A DNA stretch of 64,000 nucleotides, from the NCBI RefSeq assembly GCF_038005985.1, contig NZ_JBBOUI010000001.1:3306001-3370000 (forward strand). The letters are read 5' to 3'. The notes beneath the pieces were generated by a model. The model saw only the letters and a list, made by a program, of their open reading frames with translations, searched no databases and was not told the DNA's origin. The DNA comes from Solibacillus sp. FSL R7-0682. Lineage in GTDB: Bacteria; Bacillota; Bacilli; Bacillales_A; Planococcaceae. This document shows positions 1 through 8,714 of this stretch, in pieces. The translations under genes and the position numbers were made by a program. Position 1 is the stretch's first letter. Every line of letters starts with the position of its first letter.

Positions 1-1405
1 CATCCTTTTTTAGCACATCAATCGCTTCATTACATAACTTTTCTAATTTCTCATAGGCTTCAATTTCCTTAGCAAAGATATTACCTAATTCCGCCAATGT
101 TATATATTCTTTTTTTAGAGGTTTTACTTTTTGTACCTCATCTTTACTTACATATTCATTTATAAATTGTGTGAAAGTAATTTGATCAAAAGATTGGATT
201 TTTAAACCGCCTTCTGTACAATTAAAAACGGGTGCAGAATGTTTAATCCTGCGATGTAAAATTTCAAATGATTCCTTCATAGCAAGAAAAGGATAATCTG
301 TAATTACTTTATCTCCGTAATAACCTTCTACCTCAGTCGCCTGTTTTTCTTTATAAAACACATTATCAACTGCTTTTTGGAATTTATTATGAGCAGCATG
401 TGATAAGTTATTTGTATACGCTAAATCTTGTCCGATTAACGCTATAGGACCACTTGTTATGTATTTCGCAATGGTAAGAGCAGAGTTAGCTACAGAAGCT
501 CCTCCCTCAATTACCGGTAATTGTAAATGATATTCCGTTCGTAATCGATGTTCAATATGTTTATCTATTAACGGTAAAAAAGCATATCTTTCACCCGTAT
601 ATTCATGTTGAATTTTGTAGTTACCAGTAAAACTATATAGCAGTGTCGAATCGATTAAATTCAAATCTTTAAAATGAGTATAATTTGCATCAGAACCATC
701 AATTGACACTACATAGTCCGGCTCAATTAGTTCATGTAATAATGAATTTATAGTGGAACCAGATGCAATTAAAATGATTTGATTTCTTATTTTTTTCAAC
801 AATGGGAGTTGCTTCGTTAATGAGGGACCACCTGAAGCAATGACTACAGGACAATTATATACTTTATATAATTCAGATAATGAAGCATCTTGTGTAGCGC
901 AAACTAAATTTTTTATGTAATTCTCTTGCCAAAACTCATTGGCAAAACGAGTTGTATTTTCGGATACAACTTTCATATATTGAATTTCTTTAATAGATTT
1001 CAACAATAATAGATACTCTTCGCTAGCTAACTTATCATAATTCGGACTACAAATAATACGTATATCTCGTCTATCATGACGTAATGTGTGCCAAATCTTC
1101 GCTCTAATCAACTCTATATTTTCAAAGTCTAAAACATCATCATTATCGGGGCACAAAATACTTTTAAATGGATCTATAACAATGAGTTCTTTTTTATTTT
1201 TCATTTTCAATTTTAATACATCTGCTATGTAGCCAAGCCCATATCCAAATAATACATGTACATAATTTTCTTTATGTTCTTTTTGAACAATCCTTTCTGC
1301 TTCTTTCATAGGATCATATTTACTATGTAGCAAATAGTCGTTCAGTTCCACGGTATCCAAACCCGTTTTCGTCGCTATATAGTTAACCGTTACATCTTTC
1401 ATCAT
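1..1405 (-). CDS. Maf-type motility-associated (flagellin) glycosyltransferase, 3' truncated by window edge
   Basis: An open frame of about 467 codons starts at ATG 1405 (a second ATG at 1402) behind AGAGG and runs off the left edge without a stop. The conceptual protein starts MMKDVTVNYIATKTG and contains VIASGGPSLTK and EPDYVVSIDGSDANY. These are the nucleotide-sugar binding hallmarks of the MptE-like/DUF115 domain of motility accessory factor (Maf) proteins. The family transfers sugars, often nonulosonic acids, to flagellin, and lying just downstream of hag fits that role. Substrate and sugar are inferred. Its C-terminus is outside the window. Confidence 0.8.
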   Translation of the reverse strand, partial: MMKDVTVNYIATKTGLDTVELNDYLLHSKYDPMKEAERIVQKEHKENYVHVLFGYGLGYIADVLKLKMKNKKELIVIDPFKSILCPDNDDVLDFENIELIRAKIWHTLRHDRRDIRIICSPNYDKLASEEYLLLLKSIKEIQYMKVVSENTTRFANEFWQENYIKNLVCATQDASLSELYKVYNCPVVIASGGPSLTKQLPLLKKIRNQIILIASGSTINSLLHELIEPDYVVSIDGSDANYTHFKDLNLIDSTLLYSFTGNYKIQHEYTGERYAFLPLIDKHIEHRLRTEYHLQLPVIEGGASVANSALTIAKYITSGPIALIGQDLAYTNNLSHAAHNKFQKAVDNVFYKEKQATEVEGYYGDKVITDYPFLAMKESFEILHRRIKHSAPVFNCTEGGLKIQSFDQITFTQFINEYVSKDEVQKVKPLKKEYITLAELGNIFAKEIEAYEKLEKLCNEAIDVLKKD

Positions 1406-1440
1406 GTTACCTCTTTACTTCATATTAAATATTTTTTTAT

Positions 1441-1473
1441 AAAGAAAAGCTCTCATAAAAGAGAGCTTTTCGA
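1441..1473 (-). terminator. Intrinsic terminator of hag
   Basis: AAAAGCTCTC (1445-1454) pairs with GAGAGCTTTT (1461-1470), followed on the minus strand by a short T run. It sits 7 bases after the hag stop and before the Maf-like gene. Confidence 0.85.
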
Positions 1474-1479
1474 CTAGAA

Positions 1480-2292
1480 TTATTGTAATAACTGAAGTAC
1501 ACCTTGTGGTTGTTGATTTGCTTGAGCTAGCATTGATTGTGCAGCTTGCATTAAGATATTATTTTTCGTGAAGTTCATCATCTCTTTAGCCATATCCGTA
1601 TCACGAATACGAGATTCTGCAGCAGTTAAGTTTTCAGACGTTGTACCTAAGTTGTTAATTGTGTGCTCTAAACGGTTTTGAACTGCACCTAGGTTTGAAC
1701 GTTCAGTAGATACAGTTGTTAATGCTGCTTCTACAGCTGTAATAGCTGCTTGTGAGTTAGCACTAGTATCAAGAGTGAGAGCATCTACTCCTAAAGCATT
1801 TGCATCCATAGATGCAATTCCAACAGTAATTACTTGACCTGAGTTCGCACCAATTTGTAAAATTTTACCTGTAAATGACCCATCTAAAAGTTTTTGTGTA
1901 TTGAACTCTGTATCAGTTGAAATACGATCAATTTCACTTACTAATTCATCAAATTCTGCTTGTAATGCATCACGGTCAACAGTCACGTTTGTGTCATTCG
2001 CAGCTTGTACTGATAATTCACGCATACGTTGTAAGATTGAGTGTGTTTCGTTAAGCGCACCCTCAGCTGTTTGAATTAAAGAAATACCGTCTTGCGCGTT
2101 TTTAGATGCCATGTCAAGACCACGGATTTGACCGCGCATTTTTTCAGAAATTGCTAAACCAGCAGCGTCATCGCCAGCACGGTTGATTTTGTAACCTGAA
2201 GATAATTTCTCAAGGCTTTTAGAAGCTTGAGTGTTGTTGAAAGAAAGGTTACGGTGTGTGTTTAAAGCAGCAATGTTGTGTTGAATTCTCAT
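1480..2292 (-). CDS. hag: Flagellin
   Basis: Filament protein of 270 residues. It keeps the conserved N-terminal D0/D1 helices ([34 protein letters not shown]) and C-terminal D1/D0 helices ([16 protein letters not shown], ending [10 protein letters not shown]). The short centre around IGANSGQ means it lacks a large D2/D3 domain. The start at 2292 follows AAGGAGG with 8-base spacing. It is exported by the flagellar type III apparatus. Translation is probably controlled by CsrA through sites in the leader, and transcription by SigD. The Maf-like gene downstream suggests O-glycosylation. Confidence 0.97.
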   Translation of the reverse strand: MRIQHNIAALNTHRNLSFNNTQASKSLEKLSSGYKINRAGDDAAGLAISEKMRGQIRGLDMASKNAQDGISLIQTAEGALNETHSILQRMRELSVQAANDTNVTVDRDALQAEFDELVSEIDRISTDTEFNTQKLLDGSFTGKILQIGANSGQVITVGIASMDANALGVDALTLDTSANSQAAITAVEAALTTVSTERSNLGAVQNRLEHTINNLGTTSENLTAAESRIRDTDMAKEMMNFTKNNILMQAAQSMLAQANQQPQGVLQLLQ

Positions 2293-2300
2293 TTGGAATT

Positions 2301-2340
2301 CCTCCTTGAATTGTTTTTATATGACCCACATCCTTGTGGG
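2301..2340 (-). promoter_or_regulatory. CsrA-binding leader of hag (hairpin BS1 plus Shine-Dalgarno-overlapping BS2)
   Basis: On the transcript strand, CCCACA-AGGA-TGTGGG (2340-2325) forms a 6-bp stem that displays GGA in the loop. The core ACAAGGATGT equals the known CsrA consensus. A second site, CAAGGAGG (2308-2301), coincides with the ribosome binding site. This mirrors the two-site arrangement that represses hag in B. subtilis. csrA and fliW lie about 0.7-1.3 kb away. Confidence 0.85.
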
Positions 2341-2380
2341 AAAGTTTGGCTTAGGCTAGTACCTCGGCCTTACACTATAT

Positions 2381-2406
2381 ATATCGTATGTAACTTTCAA
2401 TGTTTA
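2381..2406 (-). promoter_or_regulatory. SigD-type promoter of hag
   Basis: On the minus strand TAAA (2406-2403) is followed 16 bases later by CGATAT (2386-2381). This is close to the SigD consensus TAAA-N15-GCCGATAT and is correctly placed upstream of the flagellin leader. Confidence 0.75.
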
Positions 2407-2432
2407 ATAGTCTTTTTAAAATTTTTCTATTT

Positions 2433-2850
2433 TTAATTTAATAGTTGTAAAACTCCTTGAGGTTGTTGATTTGCTTGAGCAAGCATCCCCTGTCCCGCTT
2501 GTAACAGAATATTTTGCTTTGTATAATTCATCATTTCTTTTGCCATATCTGTGTCTCTAATTCTTGATTCTGTAGCTGTTAAGTTTTCTGAAGTATTCAT
2601 TATAGATTCATAGGCATGCTCTAAACGATTTTGGATTGCCCCTAGCTTTGAACATTCATAAGATATACTGTTAATTGCGTTATCTACTAGCGTTATTGAA
2701 TTGTCCGGTAAGATTTAACATCTAAATCATTTAATCCAAGCTCCTCATACGTTACTGTTGGCATGACTACCGAGAGACTTTGCCCACTATTGGCACCGAT
2801 GAAATGTCATAACACCTGTATTCGTAATTGTTCGATCAATGAGGTAGTAT
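2433..2850 (-). pseudogene. Decayed second flagellin gene (C-terminal half only)
   Basis: The minus strand encodes a clear flagellin C-terminus ([33 protein letters not shown], ending [10 protein letters not shown], stop 2433-2435) but has no N-terminal D0/D1 segment. An IGANSGQSLSVVMP motif lies farther upstream in another frame, so at least one frameshift with an in-frame stop occurs near 2700-2720. A second shift lies next to the IGANSGQ motif near 2800. No start or ribosome binding site was found. It is interpreted as a degenerate tandem copy of hag. Confidence 0.85.
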
Positions 2851-2922
2851 GGGTTGGTAAAATTTCGTATGTATTTTCCTTTTCTGATTCCTAATTTATA
2901 ATGTTTTTTCTCCATAATAAAC

Positions 2923-2967
2923 AAAAATGCTACATAACCTTCAATTTCAAGGTTGTGTAGCATTTTT
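2923..2967. terminator. Terminator downstream of csrA (symmetric)
   Basis: AAAAATGCTACATAACCTT (2923-2941) and its near-perfect complement (2949-2967) form a ~19-bp stem with A/T tracts on both sides. It lies directly after the csrA stop and could act in both directions. Confidence 0.85.
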
Positions 2968-2970
2968 GTA

Positions 2971-3195
2971 TTATTTTTTCTTAAATTGACCTAAAATTGA
3001 TAATATATTTTCTGATTGCAAAGCTTCTTCATTTTGTTGCTGAATTGCTTCAAAAACTTCTGAACGATGAACCTTAACCGTTTGAGGTGCTACGATACCA
3101 AGCTTCACTTGTTCTCCTTCAATGGACAATATCTTAACTTCAATTTGGTCACCAATTATGATTGATTCGCCTTTTTTTCGACTAAGAACCAACAT
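2971..3195 (-). CDS. csrA: Carbon storage regulator CsrA, translational repressor
   Basis: This 74-residue protein has the full CsrA fold signature ([31 protein letters not shown]). It binds GGA-containing RNA hairpins and represses flagellin synthesis until FliW sequesters it. Its ATG overlaps the fliW stop by one base (TAATG), so the two genes are translationally coupled. The likely target hairpin lies upstream of hag at 2325-2340. The C-terminal tail is slightly longer than in enterobacterial CsrA, as usual in Firmicutes. Confidence 0.96.
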   Translation of the reverse strand: MLVLSRKKGESIIIGDQIEVKILSIEGEQVKLGIVAPQTVKVHRSEVFEAIQQQNEEALQSENILSILGQFKKK

Positions 3196-3644
3196 TATTT
3201 GCTACTCCCTTTAGAAAAGGCCATACTTACTGGATAACGAAGTGAATATTGTGTACTGTCCTGTAAAACAATTTGTCTTCCTAGCTTTTTATTATTGTTA
3301 ATTACTATTGGGGCTAATAAATTCAACGTAGATTGTTGAAAGCTTTCTTTTAATGTGACAATCGAATATACTAACACATCTTCTTCGGTTTCAATTTGTA
3401 GTAATTGTTTATCTTCTTCATTTAAATCAAACGCATAATCTTCCTTAAATGCAAAAGGGTAAGCAATAACAAAGCCAATATGTTCATTATTTATTGACTG
3501 TAACAGCACAAAAGGTACATCTTCTTCTATAGGTAAAAGTACAAATCCTCTTTCCTCAGGAAAACCTGGCAAGCCGCAATCAAAATTTATAATTTCTTTC
3601 TCAATAATCTCAACTTCACCTAAAAATTTTGTATTAATAAGCAT
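3195..3644 (-). CDS. fliW: Flagellar assembly factor FliW
   Basis: This 149-residue protein has the FliW pattern (FGLPGFPE-like [16 protein letters not shown], then [11 protein letters not shown]). FliW binds flagellin or, allosterically, CsrA. Free flagellin titrates FliW and so releases CsrA to repress hag. It lies in the order yviE-fliW-csrA-hag, as in B. subtilis. It is cytoplasmic. Confidence 0.95.
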   Translation of the reverse strand: MLINTKFLGEVEIIEKEIINFDCGLPGFPEERGFVLLPIEEDVPFVLLQSINNEHIGFVIAYPFAFKEDYAFDLNEEDKQLLQIETEEDVLVYSIVTLKESFQQSTLNLLAPIVINNNKKLGRQIVLQDSTQYSLRYPVSMAFSKGSSK

Positions 3645-3658
3645 TCAAGTCTCTCCTT

Positions 3659-4225
3659 TTAACCAATAACGTCTATTTCTATATTAGGTCTTACTACCAT
3701 TGTGCCAGTAACCTTCCCCGGTGTATAGTCATGAATTGGCTTGTTCACTTGAACGTCAATTTTTGGTTTTTGTGGTGTTATATTTATATTTGTTGTTCCA
3801 GGTGTGTAGTCAATTTTCACAGAACCGATGGAGGGAACAAATTTAATATTATATGGTCCTGGTCTATGAGGGCCATGGTTTTGTTTCGCAATACTTTGTA
3901 TTGGTGCACTACCTTGCCCTTTTCCGGCACTCTCCATTAATTGACGTCCTTCTTTAGCACGTCTAGCAGCACCTTGTAATGCCAGTTGTTTCCCTTTTTC
4001 CGCATAGTTATTAGATGATTCAATTGGGCCAATCAATCCTAAATCACGTCTTGCCTGTGACGAATCAATTTTTAATCTACCACTGGTTGTTTTAATATCT
4101 AGGATTGCCGCAGGTTGCTCTATACTTTGTGTTGCTTTCGGTTGTTTAATAAATTGTTTTGAATCGTGACTTTGTAAATCAATTTTTGCATCCGTTGTAC
4201 GAATTTGAATTTGTGGAAGTCTCAT
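3659..4225 (-). CDS. yviE: YviE-like flagellar-locus protein (DUF6470 type)
   Basis: This 188-residue protein starts MRLPQIQIRTTDAKIDLQ and has repeated short beta-strand motifs (IQIRTT, LDIKTTSGRLKID, ITPQKPKIDVQV, NIEIDVIG). It matches the size and position of yviE between flgL and fliW. The function is not established. A ribosome binding site (GGGAGAGAG) precedes it. The name rests on synteny and N-terminal resemblance. Confidence 0.75.
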   Translation of the reverse strand: MRLPQIQIRTTDAKIDLQSHDSKQFIKQPKATQSIEQPAAILDIKTTSGRLKIDSSQARRDLGLIGPIESSNNYAEKGKQLALQGAARRAKEGRQLMESAGKGQGSAPIQSIAKQNHGPHRPGPYNIKFVPSIGSVKIDYTPGTTNINITPQKPKIDVQVNKPIHDYTPGKVTGTMVVRPNIEIDVIG

Positions 4226-4244
4226 CTATCTCTCTCCCTTTCAA

Positions 4245-4274
4245 TAAAAGCGTTTGGAATAGTCCAAACGCTGA
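4245..4274 (-). terminator. Terminator-like hairpin between flgL (first copy) and yviE
   Basis: AGCGTTTGGA (4249-4258) pairs perfectly with TCCAAACGCT (4263-4272), and the minus strand continues TTTTATT. It may reduce read-through into yviE-fliW-csrA. Confidence 0.65.
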
Positions 4275-4350
4275 TTAAATATATAGAAGTTTTTAAAACT
4301 ATCGGATTTACTTACAAACCCGCTTGCTCCTGTCGCTTCGCTTTCGTCGC

Positions 4351-4394
4351 AAACCTTAGTAGATTTCATTAACGGATGAAATCTACTAAGGTTT
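4351..4394. repeat. Perfect 19-bp inverted repeat spanning the flgL stop
   Basis: AAACCTTAGTAGATTTCAT (4351-4369) is exactly complementary to 4376-4394, with loop TAACGG. The right arm is the last codons of flgL (encoding QTLVDFIR). The left arm is an inverted copy just past the stop. It could act as a terminator or mRNA-stabilising hairpin. Confidence 0.9.
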
Positions 4395-5277
4395 GTTGAA
4401 TTATTTTTGCACCGACAGAAAGAGCTGCTTGATGAATTGATTCTGTTGTTGCCATATCGGTAATTGCCTTTGCGTAGTCGGTATCTTCATTTTCAGACAT
4501 TTGTTTTGTGACATTCACTTCTTGGATAGTTAATCGGTTTTCCATCAATTCTACACGATTTTGACGAGCACCTACATCAGCTCGTAATGTTAATGTCTCA
4601 TTGTATATCGAATCTAATGCAGGAATACCATTTGTATTTAATCCAAGTGCATTGCTTATATCTGAAGCATTCCCTCCACCATTTAATAGAGTCTCAACAT
4701 GTCCCATAAATTCATCGACTCTATTAAAATACTCATTTCCCTGTGTATTAATTTTCATAGAGATACCATCAAAAACATTTACCTCGATTGTTTTTGCTGC
4801 ACCTGTTGTAATGTTTGGATTTTGAGGTCCTACTTGATCTGTATACAACGGACTATTTGTGTGTGTTCCAGAGAAAATATAATTATCGCCAACCTTCGTA
4901 TTAGCCATATCACGAAGTTGCTCTTTTATTTGAGTAATTTCAGCATTAATTTTTTGACGATCTTCCGTAGTATTCGTATCATTTGCAGCTTGTACAATAA
5001 GTTCTTTGACACGAATTAATGATGAACCAACCTGTTCTAAAGCTTCATCCGTAGAATCTAACCAAGTATGCGCCTCACGGATATTTCGTTGGTATTGCTC
5101 ATTCTTATCTAACTCCACACGGTAGCCCATTCCTTTTACAGCAATTACTGGATCATCAGACGGACGGTTAACTAGTTTCCCTGAATTCATTTGTTCTTGT
5201 AGCTTAGACATTTTACCGTAGCTATTATTTAAATTTCGTAGCATATTGCTTGATAACATTGATTGTGTAACGCGCAT
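4369..5277 (-). CDS. flgL: Flagellar hook-associated protein 3 FlgL, copy 1
   Basis: FlgL, the hook-filament junction protein, about 302 residues. The conserved N-terminus is MRVTQSMLSSNMLRNL and the C-terminal helix ends AKIIQQTLVDFIR. The start is placed at 5277: AAGGGG ends one base before an upstream in-frame ATG at 5283 (too close), gives normal spacing to 5277, and matches the start of the neighbouring paralogue. It is a tandem duplicate of 5483-6421, conserved at both ends and divergent in the exposed centre (residues ~150-235). Confidence 0.92.
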   Translation of the reverse strand: MRVTQSMLSSNMLRNLNNSYGKMSKLQEQMNSGKLVNRPSDDPVIAVKGMGYRVELDKNEQYQRNIREAHTWLDSTDEALEQVGSSLIRVKELIVQAANDTNTTEDRQKINAEITQIKEQLRDMANTKVGDNYIFSGTHTNSPLYTDQVGPQNPNITTGAAKTIEVNVFDGISMKINTQGNEYFNRVDEFMGHVETLLNGGGNASDISNALGLNTNGIPALDSIYNETLTLRADVGARQNRVELMENRLTIQEVNVTKQMSENEDTDYAKAITDMATTESIHQAALSVGAKIIQQTLVDFIR

Positions 5278-5482
5278 TGCCATTCCCCTTCCCAAAAAAG
5301 AAATTTAGAAATGGATAAACACGAGAAATTCTTGATGTATAAACTATTGATGAGTGTGCTTTTCCACTTCATTGATAGAGTATTATTATGTAACTCATAA
5401 AGTAATTTCTGTCCTACCACTTCTCTACGGTACAATGTTAATTGTTACGAGAACGTAGTGACAAAACTTTAGTTAATCTAAT

Positions 5483-6421
5483 TTAACGGATGAAATCTAC
5501 TAGTGTTTGTTGGATAATTTTCGCTCCTACCGATAAGGCTGCTTGATGAATTGATTCTGTTGTTGCCATATCTGTTATCGCTTTTGAATAATCCGTATCT
5601 TCATTTTCAGATAGTTGCTTTGTAACATTTACTTCTTGAATTTTTAGGCGATTTTCCATTAATTCAAGGCGGTTTTGTCGAGCACCAACTTCTGCACGCA
5701 TCGTTAATGTTTTAGCGTGAATTGCATCTAGAGCTGGAATGGTTGTCATATTATTATCGACAATTGTTGCACCTAAGGCAGTGCCAATTTCTGCACCTGT
5801 TGCACCATTATTTAAAATGGTTTCTAGTTGCCCCATAAAATCGTCTATTTCCTTAAAGTATTCATTCCCCTGTACATTTACCTGTATTGAAATCCCATCA
5901 AAAACGTTAATCGTAATAGTATTTTCCACACCGTTTTGCGTTAATGCAGCATTTTGACCTGTGACAGGATCAACATTGTTATTGTCATATAGTGGACTAT
6001 TCGTATGTGTGCCAGAGAAAATATAATTATCCCCTATTTTCGTATTCGCTACGTCTTTCAACTGCTCACGAATTTGTGAAATTTCAACACTAATTTTTTG
6101 ACGGTCCTCAGTAGTATTCGTATCATTTGCTGCTTGTACAATTAACTCTTTCACACGAATTAACGCAGAACCTACTTGATCCAGTGCTTCATCTGTTGTA
6201 TCTGTCCAAGTATTGGCCTCGTTAATATTTCGTTGGAATTGCGCGTTTTTATCTAAGTCTACTCGGTAGCCCATTCCTTTTACCGCAATTACTGGGTCAT
6301 CAGAAGGACGGTTTACCAACTTCCCTGAATTCATTTGCTCTTGAAGTTTGCTCATCTTGTTGTAGCTTGTATTCAGGTTACGAAGCATATTACTCGATAG
6401 CATCGATTGTGTAACGCGCAT
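5483..6421 (-). CDS. flgL: Flagellar hook-associated protein 3 FlgL, copy 2 (flgK-proximal)
   Basis: 312-residue FlgL with the same termini as the adjacent copy (MRVTQSMLSSNML, AKIIQQTLVDFIR). It sits directly after flgK (43-base gap), the ancestral position, so this copy is probably the original. The centre (residues ~155-240) carries small insertions relative to copy 1. Both copies appear intact. Whether both are incorporated into the junction cannot be told from sequence. Confidence 0.93.
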   Translation of the reverse strand: MRVTQSMLSSNMLRNLNTSYNKMSKLQEQMNSGKLVNRPSDDPVIAVKGMGYRVDLDKNAQFQRNINEANTWTDTTDEALDQVGSALIRVKELIVQAANDTNTTEDRQKISVEISQIREQLKDVANTKIGDNYIFSGTHTNSPLYDNNNVDPVTGQNAALTQNGVENTITINVFDGISIQVNVQGNEYFKEIDDFMGQLETILNNGATGAEIGTALGATIVDNNMTTIPALDAIHAKTLTMRAEVGARQNRLELMENRLKIQEVNVTKQLSENEDTDYSKAITDMATTESIHQAALSVGAKIIQQTLVDFIR

Positions 6422-6463
6422 ATTCAGTTTCCCACTTTCTAGTTGTCTATTCTAAGTTGCGTA

Positions 6464-8017
6464 TTATAAGCCTACTCGGCCCATACCATTGATGATTTTA
6501 TCTAATGTTTCGTCTACCACCGTAATCATTCGAGCATTGGCGTTGTATGCTTGCTGGAATGTAATCATATTCGTCATCTCTTCATCTAAAGAAACCGAGT
6601 TATGTGACGCACGATTGTTTTCGATTTGCAGGCGCAATGTTGTTGAGTTGTATTCTTGTGTAACCGCTTGTTGACCTTTAACACCTAATTCACCGATTAG
6701 TGATTTGTAATACGATTGGAACGTACCACCCTGTAAATTAATTTGCACTTCTGACTGAAGAGCAGATAATGCAAGCATATTTTTATTGTTACCTTCTTCA
6801 TTCGGTGCATCCGAAGCAGCAATATCTTCTGGTATTAAATTTTCTACTTTCATGCTTCTAGCTGTTGTACCTGTAGGGTCAAAAAAATTAATACCAGTGG
6901 CATTTGCTAAGCTATAGCCATTTGTGTGAACTGCATTAAATCTTTGTACGAATTCATTAGCTAACTCATCTAATTTTTCAAGCATTTCAGGATAAATTCC
7001 TTTTACTGCACCATTCTCTTCATACCCAAAGGAGTCAAACAGTGCTGCTAATTTCCCTTTACTTGGCTCTAAACCTGCATAATCCACATTGACTGTTGTA
7101 CTAGCAGTTGGTGGGTAACCTAAACCTGAAATGGCAAGTCCAATAAATGCGTTATAACCAGCCGTATTAGCGTCATCCACATCACCATCAATCACCTTAT
7201 TTTCCGTATCAATTGAATTCAGCATCGCATATTCTTTTCCGCGTACTAAATCATACGTTTGACCATCTGTTGCTTTAAACGTTACCGTCATACTACCTTC
7301 AGCAATCGCAAGTGCATTACCACCAGACTTTTCAAACGAAATTGATACTGGGATGATATCATTCAACTTATCAACTAGTACGTCACGGGCATCGTAAAGA
7401 TCATTTGGCATATATCCATTTGGTTCAATCGCTTGGATTTGCTTATTAATATCTCCTATTTGTTTTAATAAATTATTTGCTTCAGCTGTTCTAACATTAA
7501 TTTCATTTCCAAGATTCCCTTGGATTAGCTTTAATTGTGTATCCATATAGTTGAAAGATTCAGCTAAAGATTGACCTTTAGAAATTAATACTTGGCGAGC
7601 GGCTGTATCTTTTGGATTGTCTACAACATCTTCCATCGACTTCCAAAACTCTGTAAACGCCTGGTTAATCCCAAACTCAGAAGGTTCCGACATTACATCT
7701 TCCATTTGAGAGATTGCCTTCGTTGTCGCCTCCCAGTAGCCTAATTTGTTCGTTTCTTGACGGTATTGGCGATCGACAAATTCGTCACGAATCCGTTGTA
7801 CCGAATGCGCTTGTACCCCTGTACCGATATGACCAGCAGTAGTTGGTGAATTTAGCCCAGTACCTGGAAAACCTTCTGTTGCTTCCATGTTTACTCGTTG
7901 GCGAGAATAACCTATTGTATTGGCATTTGAAATGTTATGACCTGTTGTATAAAGAGCGGATTGTTGCGTGAAAAGTCCTCGCTTACTTGTTTCTAACCCC
8001 ATAAAAGTTGAACGCAT
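6464..8017 (-). CDS. flgK: Flagellar hook-associated protein 1 FlgK
   Basis: 517-residue FlgK, the first hook-filament junction protein. The N-terminal rod/hook signature is present (GLETSKRGLFTQQSAL, HNISNANTIGYSRQR). The C-terminal helix (SLDEEMTNMITFQQAY, then ARMITVVDETLD) is typical. It lies between flgN, its export chaperone, and flgL. Length is normal for Bacillales. Confidence 0.96.
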   Translation of the reverse strand: MRSTFMGLETSKRGLFTQQSALYTTGHNISNANTIGYSRQRVNMEATEGFPGTGLNSPTTAGHIGTGVQAHSVQRIRDEFVDRQYRQETNKLGYWEATTKAISQMEDVMSEPSEFGINQAFTEFWKSMEDVVDNPKDTAARQVLISKGQSLAESFNYMDTQLKLIQGNLGNEINVRTAEANNLLKQIGDINKQIQAIEPNGYMPNDLYDARDVLVDKLNDIIPVSISFEKSGGNALAIAEGSMTVTFKATDGQTYDLVRGKEYAMLNSIDTENKVIDGDVDDANTAGYNAFIGLAISGLGYPPTASTTVNVDYAGLEPSKGKLAALFDSFGYEENGAVKGIYPEMLEKLDELANEFVQRFNAVHTNGYSLANATGINFFDPTGTTARSMKVENLIPEDIAASDAPNEEGNNKNMLALSALQSEVQINLQGGTFQSYYKSLIGELGVKGQQAVTQEYNSTTLRLQIENNRASHNSVSLDEEMTNMITFQQAYNANARMITVVDETLDKIINGMGRVGL

Positions 8018-8083
8018 TATAGTACCTCCTGAAATATTTATTTAGTATTTCAACAATAATATGTATAAATTGTTGCAGTCTCC

Positions 8084-8161
8084 CTCGATAGAACGATGCT
8101 ATCGAAGGATTTTACAAAGTATTCTATTAGTGGGGAAGTTTATCTCACCCCACTAATAGAA
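8084..8161 (-). promoter_or_regulatory. Two consecutive hairpins between flgN and flgK
   Basis: TCTATTAGTGGGG (8123-8135) pairs perfectly with 8148-8160. A second stem, TCGATAG/CTATCGA (8085-8091/8099-8105), lies nearer flgK. Neither has a convincing T tract, so they may be mRNA processing or stability elements rather than terminators. Confidence 0.6.
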
Positions 8162-8171
8162 ATATTTACGT

Positions 8172-8675
8172 TTAGGCTTTAAATTCATTAAATGAACGCT
8201 TCATAACTTCTGCATTGCCACGTACTTCTGCTCCAGAGTAGTTAAACTGCTCTTGGCGCTGTGGGCGTATGGAATCGAGTGTAAGATTAATAATTTGTAA
8301 TGAGTTAAAGACCATTTTTTGATTTAAATCATTTTGCATTTTCAGTTTTTCAAGTAGCACAACCAATCGTTTTCGTACGCCAACTAAAGCTTCCGTTGAC
8401 TCGGTAGATTTAGCTGCTTCAATCACATCGGCAACAGATGTGGAGTCAGTGAGAGCAATTCCTTTTGCTCGAAGGTAATCCGTTACCATCGTCTGACGCT
8501 GTTGCTCAAGTATATTAATAGCTGCTATGTGTGATTGCTCGTTTTTAATGATTTCATTAAGCTTTTCCATATCGTTTTGCTTTATGAACTCTGTTTTAGC
8601 ATTCGCAAATTCAAGTAAGCTTTTATGCATTTTTTCGAGCTTTTCAAGCGTAGCTACGATGTTCGCTATAGACAT
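8172..8675 (-). CDS. flgN: FlgN-family export chaperone for FlgK/FlgL
   Basis: This 167-residue, almost all-helical protein (SIANIVATLEKLEKMHKSL, KRLVVLLEKLKMQNDLNQ) is placed between flgM and flgK as in B. subtilis (yvyG). FlgN proteins hold hook-associated proteins in an export-competent state in the cytoplasm. The assignment rests on length, helical pattern and position. Confidence 0.85.
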   Translation of the reverse strand: MSIANIVATLEKLEKMHKSLLEFANAKTEFIKQNDMEKLNEIIKNEQSHIAAINILEQQRQTMVTDYLRAKGIALTDSTSVADVIEAAKSTESTEALVGVRKRLVVLLEKLKMQNDLNQKMVFNSLQIINLTLDSIRPQRQEQFNYSGAEVRGNAEVMKRSFNEFKA

Positions 8676-8714
8676 AGTTAAGAGCTCTCCCTTACTTGAG
8701 TTATCTTTTTAAAA

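Noticed and set aside
5278-5435. Minus-strand frame between the flgL copies
   Set aside because: It overlaps the flgL start, has no conserved features and no ribosome site.
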